A DNA stretch of 5,652 bases from Syntrophorhabdus sp. (GTDB lineage Bacteria > Desulfobacterota > BSN033 > UBA1163). The DNA lies in the NCBI GenBank assembly GCA_020724025.1, contig DYHU01000167.1, positions 2,463 through 8,114 on the forward strand, read 5' to 3'. Of this stretch, positions 1 through 5,605 are shown piece after piece (within the stretch, counting starts at the first letter, position 1; each line of letters starts with the position of its first letter). A model generated the notes under the pieces. It was not told the origin of the DNA and searched no databases. It saw nothing but the letters and a program-made list of their open reading frames with translations. A program made the translations under genes and the position numbers.

Positions 1-1
1 A

Positions 2-1669
2 GAAGAGGCTGCCCTTGAAGACGGACAGGAATTTGAAGATGAAGAAGATGAAATAAGAAAAGTTGTTGAAGCCCGTGGACCACAGCCAAATATGAGTTTC
101 TTCGGCTTTACTGCAACGCCTAAGGCCAAAACACTCGAAGTCTTCGGCAGCAGGGACCCGGATGGGAAACCACGGCCTTTTCACCTATATTCCATGCGCC
201 AGGCCATTGAGGAGGGCTTCATCCTTGATGTCTTGAAAAACTATACCACCTACGAGACATACTACCGTATTGCAAAAGCCATTGAAGAGGATCCTGAGTT
301 CGACAAACGCAAGGCCGTCAGAGCTGTCGCTCGCTTTGTCTCGTTGCATCCGCACAATCTCGCCCAGAAAACTGAGGTGATGGTGGAGCATTTCCGCGAG
401 ATTACATCCAAGAAGATTGGGGGTAAGGCGAAGGCTATGGTGGTAACGAGTTCACGTCTCCACGCAAAACGTTATTTCTTTGAATTTAAGAAATACATCA
501 GAGAAAAAGGGTATAACTGGATCAAAGTGCTCGTTGCCTTCTCCGGCAGTGTAAAAGACGATGATTTCCCGGAAGGCATATCAGAACCCCAATTGACCGG
601 ATTTGGCGAAAAACAATTGCCGGAGGTATTTGAAAAAGAAGATTATAGAATCTTGTTGGTGGCGGAAAAGTATCAAACAGGGTTCGATCAACCGCTGCTG
701 CATACGATGTTTGTAGATAAACCGCTTTTCGGAGTGAAGGCGGTCCAAACCCTTTCAAGAATCAACCGTATCCATCCAGGGAAAGAGGACACGTTTATCC
801 TGGATTTCGTAAATGACCGGGACACTATATTAAAGTCATTTCAGCCCTACTATGAAATGACTACCGTTGAACAGGTCACTGACCCCAATCACCTTTACGA
901 CCTTAAAAACAAGCTGGACGAAAAACAGGTTTACTGGCAATCCGAAATCGATGCCTTTGCCAGAGTCTATTTCCTATCGAAGAATATGCTAAACCCCAGA
1001 GAACAAGGAAAGTTGAACGCTTTTATTGATCCAGCAGTTGATCGGTATAAAGCATTGGAGGAAAACGACCAGGATGAGTTTAAGAAGGGGTTAAGAACGT
1101 GGACAAATATCTATTCCTATCTCTCTCAAATTATTACTTTTCAGGATGTTGGATTGGAGAAGTTTTTTGCTTACGGGAGGTTGTTACTTACTAAACTGCC
1201 TAAAAAAGACTTGGCAGAAAGATTAAGACTGACTGATGAGATCGCCCTGGAGTATTACAGGCTACAGAAGGCTTCGGAAGGTGCGATTGCCTTGGAAGCG
1301 CGGGGCGAAGTTGGGATTCAAAATATTACCGAGGCAGGGATAAAAAGAGCTAAAGAAGAAAAAGCACATCTTTCCGAAATTATCGAAATTCTAAATGAGC
1401 GCTTTGGTACGGATTTTAATAACGCCGATAAGCTATTCTTTGAACAGATAGAAGAGGAATTAATCGGGGACGAAAAACTCCAAATGCAGGCTAAAAGCAA
1501 CACCATTGAAAACTTCAAATACGGTTTTGATGAAGCTTTCCTGGCAAAATTGATAGAACGGATGGAGGACAACAAGGAAATATTTGAGAAAATTTTGGAT
1601 GATAAAGAGTTTGGAGATGTTGTCAGGAAATGGATGCTTAATAAGGTTTATGAGAGGATGAATGAATAA
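2..1669 (+). CDS. hsdR: Type I restriction enzyme R subunit (HsdR), C-terminal part, 5'-truncated by window edge
   Basis: HsdR is the ATP-dependent DNA translocase and endonuclease subunit of type I restriction-modification complexes (with HsdM and HsdS). The frame is open from base 2, so 555 residues are visible and the true start, nuclease domain and Walker A lie upstream. Visible superfamily 2 helicase motifs, numbered from the first visible codon: FFGFTATPK (motif III, about 33-41); MVVTSSR followed by an aromatic/basic helix (motif IV region, about 146-152); YQTGFDQP (motif V, about 224-231); QTLSRINR (motif VI, about 249-256). After these comes a long charged helical region ending in a segment with the FNNADKLFFEQIEEEL pattern, typical of the HsdR C-terminal helical domain that contacts the methylase core. 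A very acidic stretch (EFEDEEDE) precedes motif III. No frameshift is seen and the gene ends in TAA. The ATG at 92 is internal (the M before motif III), not a start. The family call is firm; the symbol follows the family. Confidence 0.93.
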   Translation, partial: EEAALEDGQEFEDEEDEIRKVVEARGPQPNMSFFGFTATPKAKTLEVFGSRDPDGKPRPFHLYSMRQAIEEGFILDVLKNYTTYETYYRIAKAIEEDPEFDKRKAVRAVARFVSLHPHNLAQKTEVMVEHFREITSKKIGGKAKAMVVTSSRLHAKRYFFEFKKYIREKGYNWIKVLVAFSGSVKDDDFPEGISEPQLTGFGEKQLPEVFEKEDYRILLVAEKYQTGFDQPLLHTMFVDKPLFGVKAVQTLSRINRIHPGKEDTFILDFVNDRDTILKSFQPYYEMTTVEQVTDPNHLYDLKNKLDEKQVYWQSEIDAFARVYFLSKNMLNPREQGKLNAFIDPAVDRYKALEENDQDEFKKGLRTWTNIYSYLSQIITFQDVGLEKFFAYGRLLLTKLPKKDLAERLRLTDEIALEYYRLQKASEGAIALEARGEVGIQNITEAGIKRAKEEKAHLSEIIEILNERFGTDFNNADKLFFEQIEEELIGDEKLQMQAKSNTIENFKYGFDEAFLAKLIERMEDNKEIFEKILDDKEFGDVVRKWMLNKVYERMNE

Positions 1670-1684
1670 AGAGGAAGTCAAAAC

Positions 1685-2347
1685 GTGAAGACGATCAAGG
1701 AGATGCCGGAATATGATCGACCGCGCGAGAAACTTAGAACCAAAGGTGCCGCAGCGCTATCCGACGAGGAACTCGTGCAGGTAATCCTGGGCCGAGGGGT
1801 GGAAGGGCACGATGTCCGGTCCATGTCAAAAGAAATCGCTGGAATTATCAAGAAAAAGAGGATCGGCCTCACGGAAACAGATTTAACGGCCATTTCTGGA
1901 ATGGGCCCGGCTAAGGCATTTCAGCTTATTGCAGCATTCGAACTTGCCCGGCGCCATTTGATCAAGGACGCAATTAAGATTATAAAGGCAGAGGATGTTT
2001 TGCCTTTGCTCACCGATATCACCAGTAAACAGCAGGAATACTTTGTATGCATCTCACTGAATGGGGCAAATGAGGTCATCGAGAAAAGGGTCGTAACAAT
2101 TGGACTCTTGAATCACAGCCAGGTCCACCCTCGTGAGGTTTTCGCCGATGTTATCGCGGATCGCGCCGCCTCCGTCATTTTTGCCCACAACCACCCATCG
2201 GGTGAACTTCAACCAAGCGAAGCCGATTTAAAGATTCATGAACAACTTATCCAAGCCGCGAAAATCCTTGGCATCCGAGTATTAGACCAGGTGATCGTGA
2301 CGAGGAAAGGATATTGCAGCTTTCAGGAGATGGGGTTAATCGAATAA
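1685..2347 (+). CDS. radC: RadC family JAB/MPN-domain protein (UPF0758)
   Basis: A 220-residue protein, the usual RadC length. Seen: an N-terminal RPREKL...GAAALSDEEL segment typical of the family (residues 13-30); a helix-hairpin-helix-like region TAISGMGPAKAFQL (68-81); and a C-terminal JAB metalloprotease-like domain with a complete JAMM signature, E151 in HPREVF, then H168-x-H170-PSG, S178 and D181. The start is GTG at 1685. GAGG at 1671-1674 lies 10 bases upstream, and the MKTIKEMPEYDRPREKL opening aligns with known RadC N-termini, so the later ATG at 1703 would cut the family core. The gene begins 15 bases after hsdR stops and is probably co-transcribed with it. The family was once linked to DNA repair in E. 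coli, a role later disputed. Relatives often sit in mobile or defence loci, which fits here, but the biochemical activity is unproven. The family call is sure; the role is open. Confidence 0.93.
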   Translation: MKTIKEMPEYDRPREKLRTKGAAALSDEELVQVILGRGVEGHDVRSMSKEIAGIIKKKRIGLTETDLTAISGMGPAKAFQLIAAFELARRHLIKDAIKIIKAEDVLPLLTDITSKQQEYFVCISLNGANEVIEKRVVTIGLLNHSQVHPREVFADVIADRAASVIFAHNHPSGELQPSEADLKIHEQLIQAAKILGIRVLDQVIVTRKGYCSFQEMGLIE

Positions 2348-2400
2348 CGGGAAAGACCCAGGGGAAATATTTGATTTTATAAGCATTCTTAAAGGAGTTT

Positions 2401-2424
2401 GATCTCAATCAAATCTATGAGATC
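2401..2424. repeat. Perfect 7-bp inverted repeat, 10-base spacer
   Basis: GATCTCA (2401-2407) and TGAGATC (2418-2424) are exact reverse complements, and a competing TTTGAT/ATCAAA pair overlaps at 2398-2413. No T-tract follows, so this is not a convincing terminator for the hsdR-radC unit. It could be an operator-like dyad or chance. Confidence 0.35.
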
Positions 2425-2600
2425 TGGACAAGATACTCCTCACCGTTGTCTGACAATCTACTGAAGGAAAGTGCCCGCTTCCCGGAAGATGTACTACGCA
2501 ACCCTGCGAATTTGAAGTTGTTCGTAATAAGTTCAAAGTCGTTCCCGATCGGCGACTTATATGTACAGCATAGCTACTCACAGACTCCTCATTGGGCTTG

Positions 2601-2622
2601 GGGGTCAGACTTGATTATTAAC
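2601..2622 (+). repeat. GGGGTC-type repeat element, copy 1
   Basis: It begins GGGGTCAGACTTGA and matches copy 3 (3796-3822) at 13 of the first 14 bases. Elements of this look are, from memory, frequent in deltaproteobacterial genomes and may relate to REP-type sequences and their IS200-like transposases; no such transposase is in the window. Its translation forms the tail of an unlikely short ORF. Confidence 0.5.
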
Positions 2623-2638
2623 TTTAGATAAGGAAAAT

Positions 2639-2658
2639 GGGGTCTGCCCTTGACATTT
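2639..2658 (+). repeat. GGGGTC-type repeat element, copy 2
   Basis: GGGGTCTGCCC followed by TTGACATTT, a diverged version of the same element. It shares the GGGGTC start, the CTTGA block and the GACATTT end with copy 3 at 3796-3822. It lies 41 bases before the 21-base repeat at 2699, the same order as in the right-hand copy. Confidence 0.45.
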
Positions 2659-2698
2659 GGCGAATCATCTTAGGAAACCGATGAGAAATCATGAGGGG

Positions 2699-2719
2699 GT
2701 CATCCATAAAAAAGTTGGC
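2699..2719 (+). repeat. 21-base direct repeat, left copy
   Basis: This is identical over 21 bases to 3833-3853 (it starts GTCATCCATAAA and ends AGTTGGC). Beyond the identity, both copies run into a loosely similar tail with ATGCGGATT and CGGAGT(T)AA. The two copies lie 1134 bases apart in the same orientation, one just before the OsmC-like gene and one just after the flavodoxin gene, so they bracket the cassette. Confidence 0.8.
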
Positions 2720-2757
2720 TATAGCAATTTCGGAATGCGGATTTTGGATTTCGGAGT

Positions 2758-2764
2758 AAGGAGG
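2758..2764 (+). promoter_or_regulatory. Strong ribosome binding site of the OsmC-like gene
   Basis: AAGGAGG lies 5 bases before the ATG at 2770 and is a near-perfect Shine-Dalgarno. It fixes the start of the upstream half of the split frame. No comparable site precedes the ATG codons at 2965 and 2968 just after the TGA, which argues that the second half is reached by readthrough rather than by independent initiation. Confidence 0.85.
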
Positions 2765-2769
2765 GGAGC

Positions 2770-3240
2770 ATGGGAGAGATTGTTCACACATCAAGAATCA
2801 AAATCGTAAGGGAAAAAGGTCCGACAAGAAGAGCCATGATAGAGGGATTTAATGAGCCGATCTATTACGGTGTCCACGGAGGGATTAAACGATTCTATAA
2901 AGTCGAGCCAGAAAAAGAACACGCAGCTACCCTCGATCATATTGTCGCTGCCACGGCAGCTTGAATGATGGGAACTCTGGCCAGGTTCCTGGCCGAAAGA
3001 CAGATCCCCACTCCAGAAGACCGTTATCGGGCAGAAGTTGAAGGGGATATCGAAAACGTCAACAACGTTCTGAAAATCACGCAGATTCGCGTCAGGTATT
3101 ATTTGAGAGTGGTTCAGGGAAAGGCTCAAGAGGCGAGAGATGCCTTTTCCTCTTACCTGACCTCCTGCCCTGCAGCTCAGAGCGTGATCGGCTGTATCAA
3201 TATCAAGGATGATCTCATGATCGAGGAGATGGCCGCATAG
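2770..3240 (+). CDS. OsmC/Ohr-family protein, probable selenoprotein with in-frame UGA (Sec65)
   Basis: OsmC/Ohr proteins are small cytoplasmic peroxidases that use a reactive Cys plus a second Cys to reduce organic hydroperoxides. Here two halves of 64 and 91 residues are in one frame, split only by TGA at 2962-2964. Joined, they give 156 residues, close to the usual 135-155. The residues before the TGA (ATLDHIVAATAA) and after it (MMGTLARFLAERQI) match the family's core helix, in which the catalytic Cys sits exactly at the TGA. The second conserved Cys is C133 in YLTSCPAAQS, 68 residues later (66 in E. coli OsmC, C59/C125). D56, nine residues before Sec65, stands where one branch of the family has an acidic residue. 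A hairpin fitting a bacterial SECIS follows the TGA. The strong RBS precedes only the first half and the real stop is TAG at 3238-3240. OsmC-like selenoproteins have been reported from marine metagenomes. The alternative is a nonsense-mutated pseudogene, made less likely by the exact position and the hairpin. The substrate is unknown. Confidence 0.85.
2962..2964 (+). other. In-frame UGA read as selenocysteine (predicted recoding site)
   Basis: This TGA is codon 65 of the OsmC-like frame and replaces the peroxidatic Cys codon. The next bases are ATGATG, so automatic gene callers would split the gene here into two proteins or drop one half. Decoding needs SelA, SelB, SelC and SelD, none of which is in the window. 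Confidence 0.8.
2965..2999 (+). promoter_or_regulatory. Candidate bacterial SECIS element inside the OsmC-like gene
   Basis: GGCCAGG (2979-2985) is the exact reverse complement of CCTGGCC (2988-2994), with TT between. In RNA this gives a 5-6 bp GC-rich stem topped by GGUUCC or GUUC. The apical GG (2984-2985) begins after 19 bases counted from the UGA, within the roughly 16-37 base range described for bacterial SECIS elements and almost the same as E. coli fdhF, whose loop is GGUC at 18 bases. A weaker lower stem can form between CUCU (2975-2978) and GAAAG (2995-2999) with a mismatch or bulge. I see no certain equivalent of the bulged U of fdhF; U2978 is a candidate. The hairpin is also coding (LARFLAE). 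Confidence 0.75.
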
Positions 3241-3308
3241 AAGAGCAGAGTATCAACAAGGTGGGCCCAGTCCGAGAGTAAAAAAGGATAGCGATATGTC
3301 AAGAATGA

Positions 3309-3315
3309 GAGGAGG
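3309..3315 (+). promoter_or_regulatory. Ribosome binding site of the flavodoxin-like gene
   Basis: GAGGAGG ends 6 bases before the ATG at 3322, a strong Shine-Dalgarno that supports this start. The 81-base gap after the OsmC-like gene shows no terminator hairpin that I can see, so the two genes may share a transcript. Confidence 0.8.
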
Positions 3316-3321
3316 AAGACT

Positions 3322-3789
3322 ATGGGGAAAATTATTGTTATTTATCACAGCCAGCAGTATGGGAATACTAAAATGCTTGCAGAAGCACTTGCGGAGGGGG
3401 CTCGGGAAGCTGGGGCTGAAGTTAACCTTATTAATACAAACGAGCGGCGGGTAACCCTAGAAGAATTTTTGGCCGCCGATGCAATTGCGATAGGCACCCC
3501 TGATTATTTCTCATATGTCGCGGGCACGATCAAGACCTTCTTCGATGATATCTACCTGTGGGATCAATCAGGCAAGCCTGTCAAAGGAAAACCGGCTGTG
3601 CTCTTCTTTTCCTGTGGTGGTGGCGGGAAAGTGAGGCAGCCTTTCGAATCCCTTGCTCAGCGCTTCTTCCAGCAGTTGGGGGAGACGGTAGGAAGTGAAC
3701 GTCCCATTAGCAACGAAGCAAAGAAGAAGTGCATCGCGCTAGGTAAGGAACTTGTGAAAAACCTAAGTAATAGGACTTCAAAAAAATAA
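3322..3789 (+). CDS. Flavodoxin family protein (FMN-binding, WrbA/flavodoxin-like)
   Basis: A 155-residue single-domain protein of flavodoxin fold. Seen: a beta strand KIIVIYHS running into the phosphate-binding loop S10-QQYGNTK (a variant of the usual S/T-x-T-GNT), which holds the FMN phosphate; AIAIGTPDYFSYVAGTIKTFFDD (55-76), matching the second FMN loop and following helix of WrbA-like flavodoxins; and VLFFSCGGGGK (93-103), the glycine-rich third strand and loop. There is no signal peptide, so it is cytosolic. Flavodoxin-like proteins carry electrons or reduce quinones via FMN; which applies here cannot be read from sequence. It follows the putative OsmC-like selenoprotein in the same direction, suggesting a shared redox role, which is inference. 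C98 in the third loop and C137 are the only cysteines. The stop is TAA, so no Sec is implied here. Confidence 0.88.
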   Translation: MGKIIVIYHSQQYGNTKMLAEALAEGAREAGAEVNLINTNERRVTLEEFLAADAIAIGTPDYFSYVAGTIKTFFDDIYLWDQSGKPVKGKPAVLFFSCGGGGKVRQPFESLAQRFFQQLGETVGSERPISNEAKKKCIALGKELVKNLSNRTSKK

Positions 3790-3795
3790 ACGTTT

Positions 3796-3822
3796 GGGGT
3801 CAGGCTTGAGTTTCGACATTTT
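3796..3822 (+). repeat. GGGGTC-type repeat element, copy 3
   Basis: GGGGTCAGGCTTGAGTTTCG followed by ACATTTT starts 7 bases after the flavodoxin stop codon and stands 10 bases before the right copy of the 21-base repeat. This is the same order of elements as at 2639-2719, so element and repeat seem to form one composite unit with a variable linker. Confidence 0.55.
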
Positions 3823-3832
3823 GAAAAGTGGT

Positions 3833-3853
3833 GTCATCCATAAAAAAGTTGGC
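3833..3853 (+). repeat. 21-base direct repeat, right copy
   Basis: This is identical to 2699-2719. It is followed by CGTATCAAATGCGGATTGCGG, a shortened relative of the sequence after the left copy (both contain ATGCGGATT and CGGAGT). Confidence 0.8.
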
Positions 3854-3894
3854 CGTATCAAATGCGGATTGCGGAGTTAATAAAAAAAACCAAT

Positions 3895-3926
3895 GAATGA
3901 GTTAATGGGTGAATGAGTTATTGAGT
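3895..3926 (+). repeat. Two tandem 16-base units
   Basis: GAATGAGTTAATGGGT (3895-3910) is followed directly by GAATGAGTTATTGAGT (3911-3926), with 14 of 16 positions equal. It is a short, possibly slippage-derived tandem duplication just before the terminator, with no known role. Confidence 0.6.
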
Positions 3927-3946
3927 AACTAAATCTTTGAGGTATT

Positions 3947-3978
3947 GAAACTGACTTAATTTTTAAGTCAGTTTTTTC
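3947..3978 (+). terminator. Rho-independent terminator after the OsmC-flavodoxin cassette
   Basis: AAACTGACTTAA (3948-3959) pairs perfectly with TTAAGTCAGTTT (3963-3974) over a TTT loop, and three more T follow (3975-3977), so the 3' side ends in a run of six T. The stem is 12 bp but AT-rich. It lies 158 bases after the flavodoxin stop. The T-tract is on the plus-strand side, so it would end rightward transcription and separate the cassette from rnd. Confidence 0.75.
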
Positions 3979-4395
3979 ATGTCAATGGCTTGTGGGCTCC
4001 TCCAACGGAAACAGGTTGTGAGTCTAAACGCCTGCCCCTCTTACTTCTTATTCCATTAGAACGATAGCACTGAAGTGGCGCCGTGGCAACGGGAGGCGGT
4101 GCTGAACAAGATGGACCCAAGCTGGATCTTTTCAATATCTTCCGAGTTGGTACCTAATGCAAAGAAAATTTCCAGGCGCAGTACCAACCTAACTGTTGGG
4201 GATCAGGAGGACATCCTATACATTCTGTCTGTATGCGTGAATCAAAGAATTTGGGGTCACCCATTAAAAGGCATTAATAATTAATTATTTCCTTTCCGAA
4301 AAATTCTTCGAGCCATTTTCAATAAATCCTTGGGTTTACTCGCAAAGTAAGGTATCCTGGTAGCTTGAATAATTGGAAAGGAATCGGCAAAGAGG

Positions 4396-5556
4396 ATGGA
4401 TGGAAATAAATTTTCCTATGAATGGATCGAGACTCTTCCACGCCTGGGAGGGGTTGCCCGGGTTCTGGGTCAGGCCAAAATCATCGGGGTTGACCTAGAA
4501 GCGGACTCTTTATACCACTACTTCGAAAAGGTATGCCTCATACAGATCGCTACGGAATCCACCTCTTATGTAATGGATCCTTTGGCGCTAAAGGATCTTT
4601 CCGCTTTACACCCCGTTTTCTCCAATCCCCGCATCCGCAAAGTATTCCACGGGGCGGATTATGATATCCGTTCCCTGTACCGGGACTTTCGGCTCGAGGT
4701 CGAGAACCTCTTCGATACACAGTTGGCCTGTAAATTTCTGGGCCTCCGGGAGAGCGGCCTGGAAGCGTTGCTGCGAAGTCGGTTCCATGTGGAGCTGAAT
4801 AAGAAATATCAGCGGGCCGATTGGTCCCAAAGACCCCTTTTCCCGAAGATGCTGGAATACGCAGCGATGGACGTCATGTACCTGATTCCCCTGGCCCGTA
4901 TGCTGGAAAAGGAACTGGAAGAGAAGAGCCGATTATCCTGGGTGGAGGAAGAATGCCTATTTCTGAGTAAGGTCCGATTCACGCCCCCCAGCCATGCCCC
5001 GCTTTACCTAAAAGTGAAAGGGGCTTTTCTCCTGGATCCCCGGAGTCTTGCGGTTCTGGAGGCTTTGCTGGAATTCCGAGAGGCCCAGGCCCAAAAGTCG
5101 GATCTTCCCCCCTTCAAGTTGCTCCCCAACGGACCCCTCCTGGAATTGGCTATGAAAAAACCTTTGCGCCTGGAAGAATTGGAAACGGGGAAAGTCCTGA
5201 GCCGGAAGCAAATCGACAGATATGGGACACGCCTGCTGCAGGAAATTCACCGAGCCATGGCCATTCCCGATGAAGATCTTCCGGTGTACCCCCGGGAAGC
5301 AAGGCCGGATTTGTCTTCCCCCTTACGCAAAAGGGTCAAAGCACTAAAAACCTGGCGGGATGTGCGGGCAAAAAATTTAGGGATGGAGCCTGGAATCCTT
5401 TTGAATAACGCCCTGATCAATGGTTTCGCTTTGAAAAATCCCCGGTCGATAGAAGAGATGGAAGAGATTCCGGGCTTGAAAAAATGGCTGCAAGATCATT
5501 TCGGCCGGGAGATTCTGGCTGCTCAAACAAAGGGGCACAAAGGGGATGGGAAATGA
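4396..5556 (+). CDS. rnd: Ribonuclease D (DEDDy 3'-5' exoribonuclease with HRDC domains)
   Basis: RNase D trims the 3' ends of tRNA precursors and other small RNAs in the cytoplasm using two metal ions. At 386 residues it is close to E. coli RNase D (375). The DEDDy exonuclease motifs are all present: Exo I GVDLEADSLY with D33 and E35; Exo II VFHGADYDIRSL with D90; NLFDTQLA (104-111); and Exo III Y155AAMD159, which carries the Tyr that defines the DEDDy type. SDW-like ADWSQRPL (141-148) is also typical. A first HRDC domain lies at about 214-290 and a second, more diverged one at about 310-375, as in the classical two-HRDC architecture. The start is ATG 4396: an in-frame TGA at 4366-4368 limits extension. 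GAGG directly abuts the ATG, while AAAGG at 4377-4381 is 14 bases away, so the ribosome site is not ideal. The gene stands alone after the terminator and ends in TGA. No defect is seen. Confidence 0.95.
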   Translation: MDGNKFSYEWIETLPRLGGVARVLGQAKIIGVDLEADSLYHYFEKVCLIQIATESTSYVMDPLALKDLSALHPVFSNPRIRKVFHGADYDIRSLYRDFRLEVENLFDTQLACKFLGLRESGLEALLRSRFHVELNKKYQRADWSQRPLFPKMLEYAAMDVMYLIPLARMLEKELEEKSRLSWVEEECLFLSKVRFTPPSHAPLYLKVKGAFLLDPRSLAVLEALLEFREAQAQKSDLPPFKLLPNGPLLELAMKKPLRLEELETGKVLSRKQIDRYGTRLLQEIHRAMAIPDEDLPVYPREARPDLSSPLRKRVKALKTWRDVRAKNLGMEPGILLNNALINGFALKNPRSIEEMEEIPGLKKWLQDHFGREILAAQTKGHKGDGK

Positions 5557-5605
5557 GGGTTCCGGATTAGGGAAAAAGCTTTCGGGTCATATAAGGCAAC
5601 GAGGG

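Larger units (their letters stand above)
2348..2769. other. Spacer with repeats, no convincing gene
   Basis: This 422-base stretch between radC and the OsmC-like gene contains a 7-bp inverted repeat (2401-2407 with 2418-2424), two GGGGTC-type repeat elements (2601-2622 and 2639-2658) and the first copy of the 21-base repeat (2699-2719), followed by a TTCGGAATGCGGATT-type stretch. A frame open from 2383 to 2631 has only a TTG (2446) as candidate start. Its last codons are repeat sequence and I do not recognise its product, so I do not call it as a gene; it could be a decayed remnant. A TTGACA hexamer at 2650-2655 has no matching -10 box at normal spacing, so I call no promoter. Confidence 0.6.
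3790..4395. other. Gene-poor spacer between flavodoxin and RNase D genes
   Basis: This 606-base stretch holds a GGGGTC element, the right copy of the 21-base repeat, a short tandem repeat and a terminator, all in its first 190 bases. From about 3980 to 4395 I find no recognisable gene or RNA. A 69-codon GTG-started frame at 4075-4284 has no family resemblance that I can see and no clear ribosome binding site. An 8-bp inverted repeat (4146-4153 with 4181-4188) and a degenerate GGGGTCA..CCAT..AAAA stretch at 4253-4271 are the only structures noted there. A weak TTGGGT/TATCCT pair with 17-base spacing (4330-4358) could be the rnd promoter but is a poor match. Confidence 0.6.

Noticed and set aside
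2446..2631. A 61-codon TTG-started ORF between radC and the OsmC-like gene
   Set aside because: It has a rare start and no ribosome site at useful spacing. Its C-terminal part is simply a translated GGGGTC repeat element, and no family is recognised. It may be a remnant, but coding cannot be supported.
2650..2678. TTGACA as a -35 box for the OsmC-flavodoxin cassette
   Set aside because: The hexamer is perfect but lies inside a repeat element, and no -10-like hexamer occurs 16-18 bases downstream.
2791..3129. Minus-strand ORF of 112 codons opposite the OsmC-like gene
   Set aside because: It is a shadow of the plus-strand coding frame, with low-complexity Ser/Cys-rich content and no family resemblance.
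2965..3240. The downstream half of the OsmC-like frame as a separate 91-residue gene starting at ATG 2965
   Set aside because: No ribosome site precedes it, it lacks the N-terminal strands of the OsmC fold, and it continues in frame from the upstream half across the TGA. A single recoded gene explains the data better.
2770..3240. OsmC-like pseudogene caused by a nonsense mutation
   Set aside because: The stop falls exactly on the catalytic Cys codon, a SECIS-like hairpin follows at the correct distance, the RBS is strong and no other lesion is seen. It cannot be fully excluded without knowing whether the host has Sec machinery.
4075..4284. A 69-codon GTG-started ORF upstream of rnd
   Set aside because: No recognisable motif and no Shine-Dalgarno. 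It overlaps an inverted repeat, and its 3' end overlaps a degenerate repeat.
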